Positions 1-7,225 of a DNA stretch of 59,213 nt are shown here, piece by piece. Positions within the stretch are counted from its first letter, which is position 1. Each line of letters begins with the position of its first letter. The DNA lies in contig DATFUZ010000065.1 in assembly GCA_035260545.1 (NCBI GenBank), forward strand, positions 1 to 59,213, read 5' to 3'. The notes under the pieces are model-generated. The model was not told the DNA's origin. It saw nothing but the letters and a program-made list of their open reading frames with translations, and searched no databases. Both the position numbers and the translations under genes were made by a program. Origin of the DNA: DATDDB01 sp035260545. GTDB lineage: Bacteria; Pseudomonadota; Gammaproteobacteria; Burkholderiales; Gallionellaceae.

Positions 1-111
1 AGGCAAGGTTGATCGCGATGCCGATCAACCTGGAGCAGTTGTTCATCTCCCCGACCTGGTCGAGGAAGATCAACGACACCAACTCGATCGGCATCGCGAT
101 CAACCTTGCCT
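1..111. repeat. 26-bp perfect inverted repeat at the window edge
   Basis: Bases 1-26 are the perfect reverse complement of 86-111, with 59 bases between the arms, inside the fadL-like gene. There is no biological reason visible for an inverted repeat in a barrel coding sequence, and its first base is the first base of the window. This is the pattern of a fold-back or assembly-graph end; a genuine repeat cannot be excluded. Confidence 0.8.
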
Positions 112-815
112 ACCAGATGTTCTCCGCCACCGGCCTGCAGCCGTTCCAGGGAATGTCGTCCTCGCCCGGCAATATGACCAATAACGGCACCGACACTTCC
201 ACCGGCATCGGCTTGCGCCTGGGCTGGACCGGCGATATCACACCGCAGATCACCCTGGGTGCGACCTACCAGCCCAAGACCAAGATGAGCAAGTTCAGCA
301 AGTATGCGGGCTTGTTCGCCGACCAGGGCAGCTTCGACATTCCGGCGAACTATGGCGTGGGCATCGCCTACAAGGCCACTCCGCAGGTCACCACCGCTCT
401 GGATATCACGCAAATCAAGTATTCCGGCGTAAGTTCCGTGGGCAACAGCTCGGCCATTCCGCTGCCCTTCGGTTCGAGCGGCGGCCCCGGCTTCGGCTGG
501 AAGGACATGACGGTGTTCAAGCTAGGCGTAGCCTACCAGTACGAGCCCGATGTGACTCTGCGTGCCGGTTTCAACCACAACAGCCAGCAGATCGGCTCGA
601 ACGATGCCTTCCTGAACCTCCTGGCGCCCGGCGTGGTGCAGAACCACCTCACCCTGGGCGGGACCTGGAAGCTGGCCAACAAGGCCGAACTGAGCGTGGC
701 CTACATCCACGCCTTCAGCCAGACCGTCAGCGGCCCGATCGCTTCAACGGTGGGCGGCGGCAACGCCAGCATCAAGATGTCCGAGGACTCCATCGGCGTG
801 ATGTACGGCTGGTAA
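1..815 (+). CDS. FadL/OMPP1/TodX-family outer membrane transporter, C-terminal part
   Basis: The frame is open from the window edge to a TAA at 813-815, so only the C-terminal ~270 residues of a ~400-450-residue protein are visible. Alternating beta-strand pattern, the LFISPTWSRKIND strand, the GLQPFQG loop region, GIGLRLGWTGDITPQITLG and a terminal aromatic (YGW) fit the FadL family of long-chain fatty acid / hydrophobic compound channels in the outer membrane. The family assignment rests on pattern, and the substrate cannot be told. The first 26 bases are the exact reverse complement of bases 86-111, so the first eight or so codons may be an assembly artefact. The gene ends in a strong terminator and converges on the minus-strand dioxygenase operon. 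Confidence 0.75.
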   Translation, partial: ARLIAMPINLEQLFISPTWSRKINDTNSIGIAINLAYQMFSATGLQPFQGMSSSPGNMTNNGTDTSTGIGLRLGWTGDITPQITLGATYQPKTKMSKFSKYAGLFADQGSFDIPANYGVGIAYKATPQVTTALDITQIKYSGVSSVGNSSAIPLPFGSSGGPGFGWKDMTVFKLGVAYQYEPDVTLRAGFNHNSQQIGSNDAFLNLLAPGVVQNHLTLGGTWKLANKAELSVAYIHAFSQTVSGPIASTVGGGNASIKMSEDSIGVMYGW

Positions 816-844
816 GCAACCTGCCCCGTACCGGCAATACCCTG

Positions 845-874
845 AACGACCCGCTTCGGCGGGTCGTTTTTTTT
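845..874 (+). terminator. Rho-independent terminator after the fadL-like gene
   Basis: A perfect 10-bp stem (845-854 with 859-868) closes a TTCG tetraloop and is followed by eight T. It lies 30 bases after the stop codon of the fadL-like gene. The next gene on the other strand ends at 947. Confidence 0.9.
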
Positions 875-946
875 CATCCGGCGCGCGGGGGTAAACCTGA
901 AAGAGAGGATGCTGGGCGCGGCAAACCGTGAGCGCAATGGCTGCGC

Positions 947-1879
947 TCAGCGGCCGTCGGCAATGCGGTCGAGCGGAGTGATGCGATCGAGATAGCGCGC
1001 CCGGTAAAGCAGGCGCGGATGTGCAGGGTCGTCGTGGAAGGCCGACCGGTCATGCAGGACATTGTTGCACAGCAGGCCCATGCCGGGCTCGAGCTGCGCA
1101 TGCACCACGAACGGACCGGTTTCGTCCGCCAGCAGGCGCTCCAGCGCAGCCACGGCTGCCAGCACGCCGGCATCCTGATTCCAGGCGATGCTGCGCGTCC
1201 GCGCGGTGTAGCGCATGTGCAGGTTGCCGTCGCGGTCCAGTGAAAACACCGGCCCCGACTGCTCCACCCGCGCCACGCCCTCTTCGCCGGCGCGCTCGGG
1301 AATCAGCATGGCGTCGGGCTGCATCAGCGCGCGGATATGTTCCGGGTTTTCCTCGCGCAGCCACAGCCAGGCCATTTCGTGATCGAGCAGGCGGTTTTCG
1401 CCGCCCTCCGCGGCGGGCCGCACGCAGTGCAGCACCATGGCGCGGATGAGGCGCTCCGGCGGGTTGTAGTAGCCGTCGGTATGCCATTTTATCGGGCGAT
1501 CGGTGTAGGGGATATAGAGCTGCCGCGCACCGCCCTGATTGACCTTGATTTCGGAAATGCCGTCCTCGCCCGCAAGCCAGTTGGCGTCCAGGTTTTCCAG
1601 GCCGAATTGCCGCCCCAGTTCGCGCGGAATGGCAGGGTCCGCCTCGCGCAGCCTGCCCGCATAGATCGCCATATTGCAGCGCCGAATACGCGCCATCAGG
1701 GCCTCGTGCTCGGCCGCGGTAAGCGCCCGCGGGTCGCATACCTCGACGATCAGTTCGTCGGCGGAGCGCGGCGCATGCGCCAGCTTCCAGTCGCGCCAGC
1801 GCAGCCAGGCATCGGCATCCCGCAGGTCAAAGGGTCCTGCGGGGGCCGCCTGCATGGTGAAATCCGCGACGGCAGCCAT
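947..1879 (-). CDS. TauD/TfdA-family Fe(II)/2-oxoglutarate-dependent dioxygenase
   Basis: 310 aa. The iron-binding facial triad is visible as H133-x-D135 (in KWHTDGYY) and H276 (in NNVLHDRSAF), followed by an Arg-rich strand (LLYRARYLDR) suited to 2-oxoglutarate binding, so the protein should be catalytically competent. Family members hydroxylate small molecules such as taurine or sulfate esters, or amino-acid side chains. The substrate here is unknown, and no ABC transporter for taurine or alkyl sulfonates lies nearby. It is the last gene of the minus-strand operon that starts opposite dsrA, three bases after the stop of the 198-aa gene, which suggests a role tied to that sulfur cluster rather than to sulfonate scavenging. 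Confidence 0.85.
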   Translation of the reverse strand: MAAVADFTMQAAPAGPFDLRDADAWLRWRDWKLAHAPRSADELIVEVCDPRALTAAEHEALMARIRRCNMAIYAGRLREADPAIPRELGRQFGLENLDANWLAGEDGISEIKVNQGGARQLYIPYTDRPIKWHTDGYYNPPERLIRAMVLHCVRPAAEGGENRLLDHEMAWLWLREENPEHIRALMQPDAMLIPERAGEEGVARVEQSGPVFSLDRDGNLHMRYTARTRSIAWNQDAGVLAAVAALERLLADETGPFVVHAQLEPGMGLLCNNVLHDRSAFHDDPAHPRLLYRARYLDRITPLDRIADGR

Positions 1880-1882
1880 GCG

Positions 1883-2479
1883 TCACTCTCCCCCGCCGTG
1901 ACCGGCGCCGCGCGGGCGGCGCGGCTCAAGCTCGAGCAGGCCGCTCATCGCCTTTTCCAGGGTTTCGATGGCCCCCGGCGCCTCGACGGCCATGATCTGA
2001 TCGACCACCCATTGCCGGTCGCGCTCATCCATCACGTCCTGCATGAACAACCCCAAGCCGCGAATAAAGGAAAAGTTTTCGCTGCCTTTTTCATATTCGT
2101 ATCTGGCGTATTCATCCGCGCGCACGTTGAGCCGTGCAATGAAATTGGCCTTGTGCACAGGCAGCGTCCCGTCCAGATATTCCTCACGATTGTCCCCCAG
2201 GATTTCGCCCACGCGGTTGGCCAGCGCCGCGGTGAAGGCGACCCGGTCTTCCGCACTGAAATGCCGATAGGCGATGCGGTCGCCGACCTGTACCAGGAAG
2301 ATAAGAAATTCGGAGAGGAACTCGAAGTACTGCGGGCCGACGGCGATGTCGAAATCGGCGCGCCGCATGTTATTGAGCGCATTCAGCGCAATACGCCAGA
2401 CGATGGAGGCGGCGGCCCCCGCAATTTCTTGCGGGGTCTTGCTGCGCCCGCTCTGGAACCAGTTACTCTTGACGCGCAT
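1883..2479 (-). CDS. Conserved-looking hypothetical protein (198 aa), dsr-divergent operon
   Basis: I do not recognise this family. The protein is soluble, mostly helical in appearance and rich in Ala, Arg and acidic residues, with a hydrophobic segment (FEFLSEFLIFLVQVGDRIAY) too polar at its end to be a convincing membrane anchor. It contains no cysteine and no metal motif. The C-terminus is low complexity (PRRPRGAGHGGGE). It sits 25 bases downstream of the tandem-TusA gene and 3 bases upstream of the dioxygenase gene, so the three are very probably co-transcribed. The coding status is supported by tight packing; the function is open. Confidence 0.75.
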   Translation of the reverse strand: MRVKSNWFQSGRSKTPQEIAGAAASIVWRIALNALNNMRRADFDIAVGPQYFEFLSEFLIFLVQVGDRIAYRHFSAEDRVAFTAALANRVGEILGDNREEYLDGTLPVHKANFIARLNVRADEYARYEYEKGSENFSFIRGLGLFMQDVMDERDRQWVVDQIMAVEAPGAIETLEKAMSGLLELEPRRPRGAGHGGGE

Positions 2480-2504
2480 CTACCCTCTGCCCCGGACGGA
2501 TTCG

Positions 2505-2987
2505 TCACTTGCTGATGTAGAACTCGAATTCGCCGGAAGCGACTTCGATGCTGTCCAGCAACTTCAGATGGGTGGCCGTAGCCCATCCCTCAATGTCGGT
2601 GTTGATGCCCGGGCAATTGCTCACCAGCTTGAGTACCTCGCCCCCTTTCATCCCGTTCAGCAGCTTCTTGGCTTCGACGATGGGACCCGGGCATACCACG
2701 CCACGGATGTCGAGCAGCACGCTGACCTTGTGCGGGACGCCCTTGCCTTTCTGGATGTAGTAGCCGCTGCCACCCTCGGGCCGCTTTTCGATCTTCATCA
2801 CCTGGTTGCCGGTCTGCTTGGTCCACGCAAACAGGTCGTCCTGCGTGCCGGGGCAGTCCGACAGCAGCAGCAGCACCTGTCCCGGCGCAAGCTCATCCAC
2901 GACATTTTTCGCGCCCAGCAACGGCCCCGGGCAGGTCAATCCCTTGAGATCCAGCACCACATTGGCATGCAAAGTTTGCGTTTCCAT
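2505..2987 (-). CDS. Tandem TusA (SirA-like) sulfurtransferase, two domains fused
   Basis: 160 aa made of two consecutive TusA domains of ~80 aa. Each carries the CPGP active-site motif (C19 in LTCPGP, C99 in VVCPGP) and a second CPG cysteine (C45 in SDCPGT, C125 in SNCPGI). Canonical TusA is a single ~80-aa domain whose first CPxP cysteine carries a persulfide. In sulfur oxidisers TusA passes sulfur to DsrEFH and then DsrC. Having four conserved cysteines in one chain would allow transfer within the molecule. The neighbours are the RspA-like gene upstream and the 198-aa gene downstream on the same strand. The start at 2987 follows a GGGAA-type ribosome site. The domain call is firm; the relay role is inferred from family and position. 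Confidence 0.92.
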   Translation of the reverse strand: METQTLHANVVLDLKGLTCPGPLLGAKNVVDELAPGQVLLLLSDCPGTQDDLFAWTKQTGNQVMKIEKRPEGGSGYYIQKGKGVPHKVSVLLDIRGVVCPGPIVEAKKLLNGMKGGEVLKLVSNCPGINTDIEGWATATHLKLLDSIEVASGEFEFYISK

Positions 2988-3197
2988 TTTCTGTTCCCTA
3001 TCGCTTTATGCAGCTCGTTTCGACCAGTGCGCCCTGGCCGCCCTGTTCCGGTCATACGGTCCATACGCGGCATTGAAGCCTGCAGAATGCACCAGCGCGA
3101 ACGTGCGGTGCGCCGGTCAGGGGAGACGCAGACGCGTCCCGCTCCGCCGGCTGCCGCGGCGCCTTGCTGCGGCGCGCGGCAGCTTCATGCCACCGGG

Positions 3198-3527
3198 CTA
3201 ATAACCACCCTTGCCGAGGGGTTGCGGCAGGCCGGCAACTTTCGCCGCTTGCTTCGCGGGCCCTACGGGAAACAAATCATACAGCGATTTGCTGTCCGCA
3301 TCAGGCATAAATTCCTGAACGCCCTTAAGCATATTGCGGAAGTTCGGCGTGTGGCCTTCCTCGCGATACTGGTCGCGCATGTAGTTGATGACCTGCCAGT
3401 GTGCATCCGTCAACACAATGCTTTCCGCGGCCGCGATCACGCGCACCGTCTCATCGCGGTAGTCCGGCTCCAGCAGATAACCTTCGGAATCGGTTTCCAA
3501 CTCTGCACCCTCAACGACATATGACAT
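3198..3527 (-). CDS. DsrC-family protein lacking both C-terminal cysteines (RspA-like)
   Basis: 109 aa, clearly a DsrC/TusE fold paralogue: YLLEPDYRDE, LTDAHWQVINYMRDQY and SLYDLFPVGPAKQAAKVAGLP match the DsrC encoded at 8334-8669. In true DsrC the C-terminal arm carries two redox cysteines; here the aligned positions are Ala94 and Lys106, and the chain continues to GKGGY. It therefore cannot form the DsrC trisulfide and cannot be a substrate of DsrAB or DsrK. DsrC-like proteins without cysteines have been grouped as RspA (regulatory sulfur-related protein). The gene lies between the Cas6-like and tandem-TusA genes, divergent from dsrA. A good ribosome site (GGAGA) precedes the ATG. Confidence 0.9.
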   Translation of the reverse strand: MSYVVEGAELETDSEGYLLEPDYRDETVRVIAAAESIVLTDAHWQVINYMRDQYREEGHTPNFRNMLKGVQEFMPDADSKSLYDLFPVGPAKQAAKVAGLPQPLGKGGY

Positions 3528-3574
3528 ATCAATCTCCGTTTACCTTACTCGATTTACAAAACATCCCTGCAGGT

Positions 3575-4171
3575 CTAACCGTCCAGATTGGCGATCACCT
3601 TGTAGGGAATGAACATGCCGCAGCCAAAATGGCGCTCGCCTCCCAGCCCGCAACATTGCAGGGACAGCGCATCCTCAGGCTTCAGTTCGTGCGCCACCAG
3701 GCTGTAGCCTGCAATCTTCCCGCCGCTACCCGGCAGTACGTGGCGCTTGCCGCAGATGAGCTTGCCCGCGATTCCAGATTTCCTCAATTCGGCGTCCATT
3801 GCCTCCATGAACGCACCCTCTCCGGCAGCGCTCGCGACCAGTTGCGCATGCAGCGTTGGGGCGGGCTGCAACGGCCGCTCGCGGCCCTCACCCACGGACA
3901 GCGCGTGGCCGCCCACATCCAGCACCTGGCCGCGCAACCGCGCCACCTCTGCCGCAGCCGCCGCGGGCACGCGCAGGATCAGCCGCGCCCGCCGCGAGAG
4001 CAGCAACCCGTCCCCCCGCTCGGGGGCGCGCAACGGCAATATGCCCGCAGCCGGCTCGCTCTCCAGCCACGGCAGGATGCGTACCGCCTCGCGCCACACG
4101 GCGTAGGCGTGGTCTGCCGGAAGCGTATCTCCCGTCAGCGCAAATACGATGTCTGTCATTTCCTTCATCAT
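3575..4171 (-). CDS. Orphan Cas6/Cmx6-like RAMP-family protein
   Basis: About 198 aa. The architecture resembles the Cas6/Cmx6 family of CRISPR RNA endonucleases: an N-terminal strand (TDIVFALTGDTLP) leading to DHAYAVW with H21 where these enzymes often carry the catalytic histidine, a central LILRVP strand, and a C-terminal glycine-rich loop GLGGERHFGCGMFIP starting near residue 175. There is no CRISPR array and no other cas gene in the window, so this is an orphan copy beside dsr. An open frame extends to a TTG at 4192, but an AGGTGG site five bases before the ATG at 4171 makes that the better start. The family call is from recalled motif consensus and was not searched. The likely activity is RNA binding or cleavage; the target is unknown. 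Confidence 0.65.
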   Translation of the reverse strand: MMKEMTDIVFALTGDTLPADHAYAVWREAVRILPWLESEPAAGILPLRAPERGDGLLLSRRARLILRVPAAAAAEVARLRGQVLDVGGHALSVGEGRERPLQPAPTLHAQLVASAAGEGAFMEAMDAELRKSGIAGKLICGKRHVLPGSGGKIAGYSLVAHELKPEDALSLQCCGLGGERHFGCGMFIPYKVIANLDG

Positions 4172-4192
4172 GGCGCCCACCTCATGGTTCAA

Positions 4193-4405
4193 CTACGTTT
4201 TCTGCGATCCAGCCCATTGCAGCATCGCGTTCGCGAGGGCAGCCGTTGTCACCGGATCCAGGTCGAATATGGTGAACCGCTTCCCCTCTCTAATCCGCAC
4301 CCTTAGCATGGGCATTGCACCTTCCGCATGTATGATCTGTTGCAGATCGACCTGTTGCTGGCCCAACGGCAGGGTGAATTTTTCAAGTTCTGTAATTTCG
4401 GTCAT
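4193..4405 (-). CDS. Small conserved-looking protein (70 aa), first gene of the dsr-divergent operon
   Basis: 70 aa with no membrane segment, no cysteine and no signal peptide. The central part (MLRVRIREGKRFTIFDLDPV) looks like beta-strands ending in an acidic turn, followed by a helix (TTAALANAMLQWAG). I do not recognise the family. It is the promoter-proximal gene of the divergent operon; its stop is 21 bases before the Cas6-like start, so it is probably translated with that gene. A GGAG site lies 11 bases before the ATG. It could be a small partner or a nucleic-acid-binding protein, but nothing seen proves this. Confidence 0.7.
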   Translation of the reverse strand: MTEITELEKFTLPLGQQQVDLQQIIHAEGAMPMLRVRIREGKRFTIFDLDPVTTAALANAMLQWAGSQKT

Positions 4406-4822
4406 TTATCTAGCAGCTCCATGGTCATTGCCAATTTACTGCCCCTGCGTCTAAACTGCATCTACTGCAACTGCGGCTAGTCATGCCGCATAATCGCGAG
4501 AGTAGCGCGGAGCGTGCCGATCCGGCCGCCCAAGCCGCGCCATACCGCATGTTCGTGCACCGGCACAGCCGCTATTGAGCGCAATTTGGGGCCCTTTAGT
4601 CTATAGCCTGTAGAGGGGGAAAGCGCATAACCCAATGGGATATTAGATACCCCCCATTTGGGTTATTTAACATATGCAAAATATGCGTCAACATTCACCG
4701 AAATCATGATTTGCTGAACTGGCTCGGGCAACTGCGCGGGTTCGGCGGAGGAACTCCCGGACCAGCCGGGTACTTTGTAACGAACGCCAGCACACACGCT
4801 GGGAATTAGGAAAGGAAGACCC
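4406..4822. promoter_or_regulatory. Divergent control region between the RspA/Cas6-like operon and dsrA
   Basis: 417 bases without a credible gene separate two divergent operons, so promoters for both must lie here. The dsrA-proximal half (about 4590-4700) is clearly more AT-rich than its surroundings and contains the imperfect inverted repeat listed separately and a closely spaced repeat of ATATGC (4672-4677 and 4681-4686). A ribosome site (AGGAAGA) precedes dsrA. I could not assign a -35/-10 pair with confidence; TTGGGT at 4658-4663 is the best -35-like hexamer but has a poor partner. Confidence 0.6.
4629..4664. promoter_or_regulatory. Imperfect inverted repeat upstream of dsrA, possible operator
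   Basis: The arm AACCCAATGGG (4629-4639) is mirrored by CCCATTTGGGTT (4653-4664), a match with one extra A, around an AT-rich spacer. No T-run follows in either direction, so a terminator is unlikely. The position 160-190 bases before dsrA and the two-fold symmetry fit a dimeric regulator site. Which protein would bind is not visible in the sequence. Confidence 0.4.
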
Positions 4823-6118
4823 ATGGCCAAGAAACTGCATGATACACCAAATCTCGACCAACTCGAGTCCGGCCCCTGGCCCAGCTTTGTGACAGGCATC
4901 AAACGTCTGGCGAAAGACAAGGACCAGATGGTTGACTTGCTCGGCCAGCTCGAGACCTCCTACGAAACCAAGAAGGGCTACTGGAAAGGCGGCACCGTCG
5001 GCGTGTTTGGTTATGGCGGCGGCGTGATCCCGCGCTTCACCGAGCTGAAGGATGAAAATGGCGAGCCCATCTACAAGGACGCAGCCGAGTTCCACACCCT
5101 GCGTGTGATGCCCCCTCCCGGCATGCACTATGATACCGACACCCTGCGCAAATTCTGCGACATCTGGGAAGAGCACGGTTCCGGCCTGATCGCCTTCCAC
5201 GGCCAGTCCGGCGATATCATGTTCCAGGGCGCAACCACCGAGAACGTGCAGAAGGCGTTCGACGAGATCAACGAGATGGGCTTTGACTTGGGCGGCGCCG
5301 GTCCCGCAGTGCGCACCGCAATGTCCTGCGTTGGCGCGGCACGCTGCGAGCAGAGCTGCTTCAACGAGGCCAAGGTGCACCGGGCAGTGCTCAACACCTT
5401 CACCGACGACATCCACCGCCCCTCCCTCCCCTACAAGTTCAAGTTCAAGTTCTCCGGCTGCCCCAACGACTGCATGAACTCCATCCAGCGTGCGGACATG
5501 TCCGTGATCGGGACCTGGCGCGACAACATGCGCACCGACGACGAGCTGGGCAAGAAGTGGTTCGCCAAGCACGGCATGAACGAACTGGTGAACGACGTTG
5601 TGGCGCGCTGCCCCACCAAGGCGCTGCAGATCAAGGACATCAAGGATGTGCGCAAGGATGCCCACGTCACCAGCGTCAAGCTGAACGACTCCCAGGCCCT
5701 GGAAATCGACAACCAGGACTGCGTGCGCTGCATGCACTGCGTGAACGTCATGACCGGCGCACTGAGCCCGGGCAAGGACAAGGGCGCGACCATCCTGGTC
5801 GGCGGCAAGAGCCACCTGAAGATCGGCGCCACCATGGGCACCGTGATCCTGCCGTTCGTCAAACTGGATACGGACGAGGACATCGAACAGCTCGTCGATT
5901 TCGCGCAGCGCACCATCGACTTCTTTGCCGAAAATGCGCTGGAACATGAGCGTACCGGCGAAATGATCGAGCGTATCGGCCTGCCCACCTTCCTGGATGC
6001 AATGGAAGTCGAGGTAGACGCGAACATGGTCAACAACCCGCGCATGAATCCCTACATCCGCATGGATGGCTGGGATGACGAAGTCGCCAAGATCAACGCC
6101 AAGAAAAAAGCCGCTTAA
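4823..6118 (+). CDS. dsrA: Dissimilatory (reverse) sulfite reductase alpha subunit DsrA
   Basis: 431 aa, the usual DsrA length. With DsrB it forms the alpha2-beta2 siroheme enzyme that releases sulfite from DsrC-bound sulfur in the cytoplasm. The siroheme-[4Fe-4S] cysteines are intact as C169-x5-C175 and C213-x3-C217, and a ferredoxin domain is inserted (C263, C300, C303, C306). The co-occurring dsrL, dsrEFH and dsrN show the oxidative type rather than a sulfate reducer. It is the first gene of the dsr operon, with an AGGAAGA site before the ATG. A long minus-strand open frame runs antisense through dsrAB and dsrE; it is a composition artefact. Confidence 0.98.
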   Translation: MAKKLHDTPNLDQLESGPWPSFVTGIKRLAKDKDQMVDLLGQLETSYETKKGYWKGGTVGVFGYGGGVIPRFTELKDENGEPIYKDAAEFHTLRVMPPPGMHYDTDTLRKFCDIWEEHGSGLIAFHGQSGDIMFQGATTENVQKAFDEINEMGFDLGGAGPAVRTAMSCVGAARCEQSCFNEAKVHRAVLNTFTDDIHRPSLPYKFKFKFSGCPNDCMNSIQRADMSVIGTWRDNMRTDDELGKKWFAKHGMNELVNDVVARCPTKALQIKDIKDVRKDAHVTSVKLNDSQALEIDNQDCVRCMHCVNVMTGALSPGKDKGATILVGGKSHLKIGATMGTVILPFVKLDTDEDIEQLVDFAQRTIDFFAENALEHERTGEMIERIGLPTFLDAMEVEVDANMVNNPRMNPYIRMDGWDDEVAKINAKKKAA

Positions 6119-6133
6119 ACAGGAGACAGCAGA

Positions 6134-7210
6134 ATGAGTCAACCGCAAATGCGCCGCCCGGTCGAGTCCGGCGTTCCGGATAACCAGAAGTACCTGCATC
6201 CCGTGCTTGCCAAGAACTACGGCAACTGGAAATACCACGACCGTCCCCGTCCCGGCGTGCTGCACCACGTCTCCCACTCCGGTGACGAAGTGTGGTCGGT
6301 TCGCGCCGGCACCCAGCGCCAGATGGACGTTCACACCATCCGCAAGCTGTGCGACATCGGCGACAAGTTCGCCGAAGGCCGCGTGCGCTTCACCATCCGT
6401 TCCAACATCGAGTTCATCGTGTCGAACGAGAAGAAGGTCGCCCCGCTGATCGCCGAACTGGAAAAGAACGGCTTCCCCGTTGGCGGCACCGGCAACTCCG
6501 TGACCATGATCGCCCATACCCAGGGCTGGCTGCACTGCGACATTCCCGGCACGGACGCGTCGGGCGTGGTGAAGTCGCTGATGGACGAGCTGATCGACGA
6601 GTTCAAGAGCGAGCAGATGCCCAACCGCGTGCACCTGTCCACCTCCTGCTGCGAAATCAACTGCGGCGGCCAGGCCGACCTCGCGATCATCGTGCAGCAC
6701 ACCAAACCGCCCAAGATCAACCATGATCTGGTGGCCAACGTGTGCGAACGTCCTGCCGTGGTGGCACGTTGCCCGGTCGCGGCGATCCGTCCGGCCATGG
6801 TGAACGGCAAGCCCTCTCTTGAAGTGGATGAAGCGAAGTGCGTATGCTGCGGCGCCTGCTATCCTCCCTGCCCGCCCATGCAGATCAACGATCCGGAATA
6901 CTCCAAGCTGGCAATCTGGGTCGGCGGCAAGAACTCGAATGCCCGCGGCAAGCCCACCTTCATGAAGATGGTCGCCTCCGGCATTCCCAACAACCCGCCG
7001 CGCTGGACCGAAGCGGGCGACGTCGTGAAGAAGATCCTGCACACCTACAAGGAAGACGGCCGCCCGTGGGAACGCCTGGCCGACTGGATCGACCGCATCG
7101 GCTGGCCCCGTTTCTTCGAGAAGACCGGTTTGCCCTTCACCAAGTACCTGGTGGACGACTGGCGCGGTTCCCGCTACAACCTGAACGCCTCGGCGCACAT
7201 CCGGTTCTGA
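6134..7210 (+). CDS. dsrB: Dissimilatory (reverse) sulfite reductase beta subunit DsrB
   Basis: 358 aa. DsrB pairs with DsrA; its fold holds a siroheme-[4Fe-4S] site (C135 in WLHCDIPGT, and C172/C173/C177 in SCCEINCGG) and a ferredoxin insert with a CVCCGACYPPCPP cluster signature. It starts 15 bases after the dsrA stop behind a GGAG site. The length and motifs are normal for oxidative DsrB, and nothing is truncated. Confidence 0.98.
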   Translation: MSQPQMRRPVESGVPDNQKYLHPVLAKNYGNWKYHDRPRPGVLHHVSHSGDEVWSVRAGTQRQMDVHTIRKLCDIGDKFAEGRVRFTIRSNIEFIVSNEKKVAPLIAELEKNGFPVGGTGNSVTMIAHTQGWLHCDIPGTDASGVVKSLMDELIDEFKSEQMPNRVHLSTSCCEINCGGQADLAIIVQHTKPPKINHDLVANVCERPAVVARCPVAAIRPAMVNGKPSLEVDEAKCVCCGACYPPCPPMQINDPEYSKLAIWVGGKNSNARGKPTFMKMVASGIPNNPPRWTEAGDVVKKILHTYKEDGRPWERLADWIDRIGWPRFFEKTGLPFTKYLVDDWRGSRYNLNASAHIRF

Positions 7211-7225
7211 TTGGGCGGGTAAGAA

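Noticed and set aside
1337..2515. Plus-strand 392-codon frame opposite the dioxygenase and 198-aa genes
   Set aside because: The dioxygenase motifs on the minus strand are definite, and the plus frame runs across two genes with Arg/His-rich composition.
3575..4171. A CRISPR array or further cas genes to go with the Cas6-like protein
   Set aside because: I looked for regularly spaced direct repeats on both sides and through the window and saw none; no Cas1, Cas3 or Cas7-type protein is encoded.
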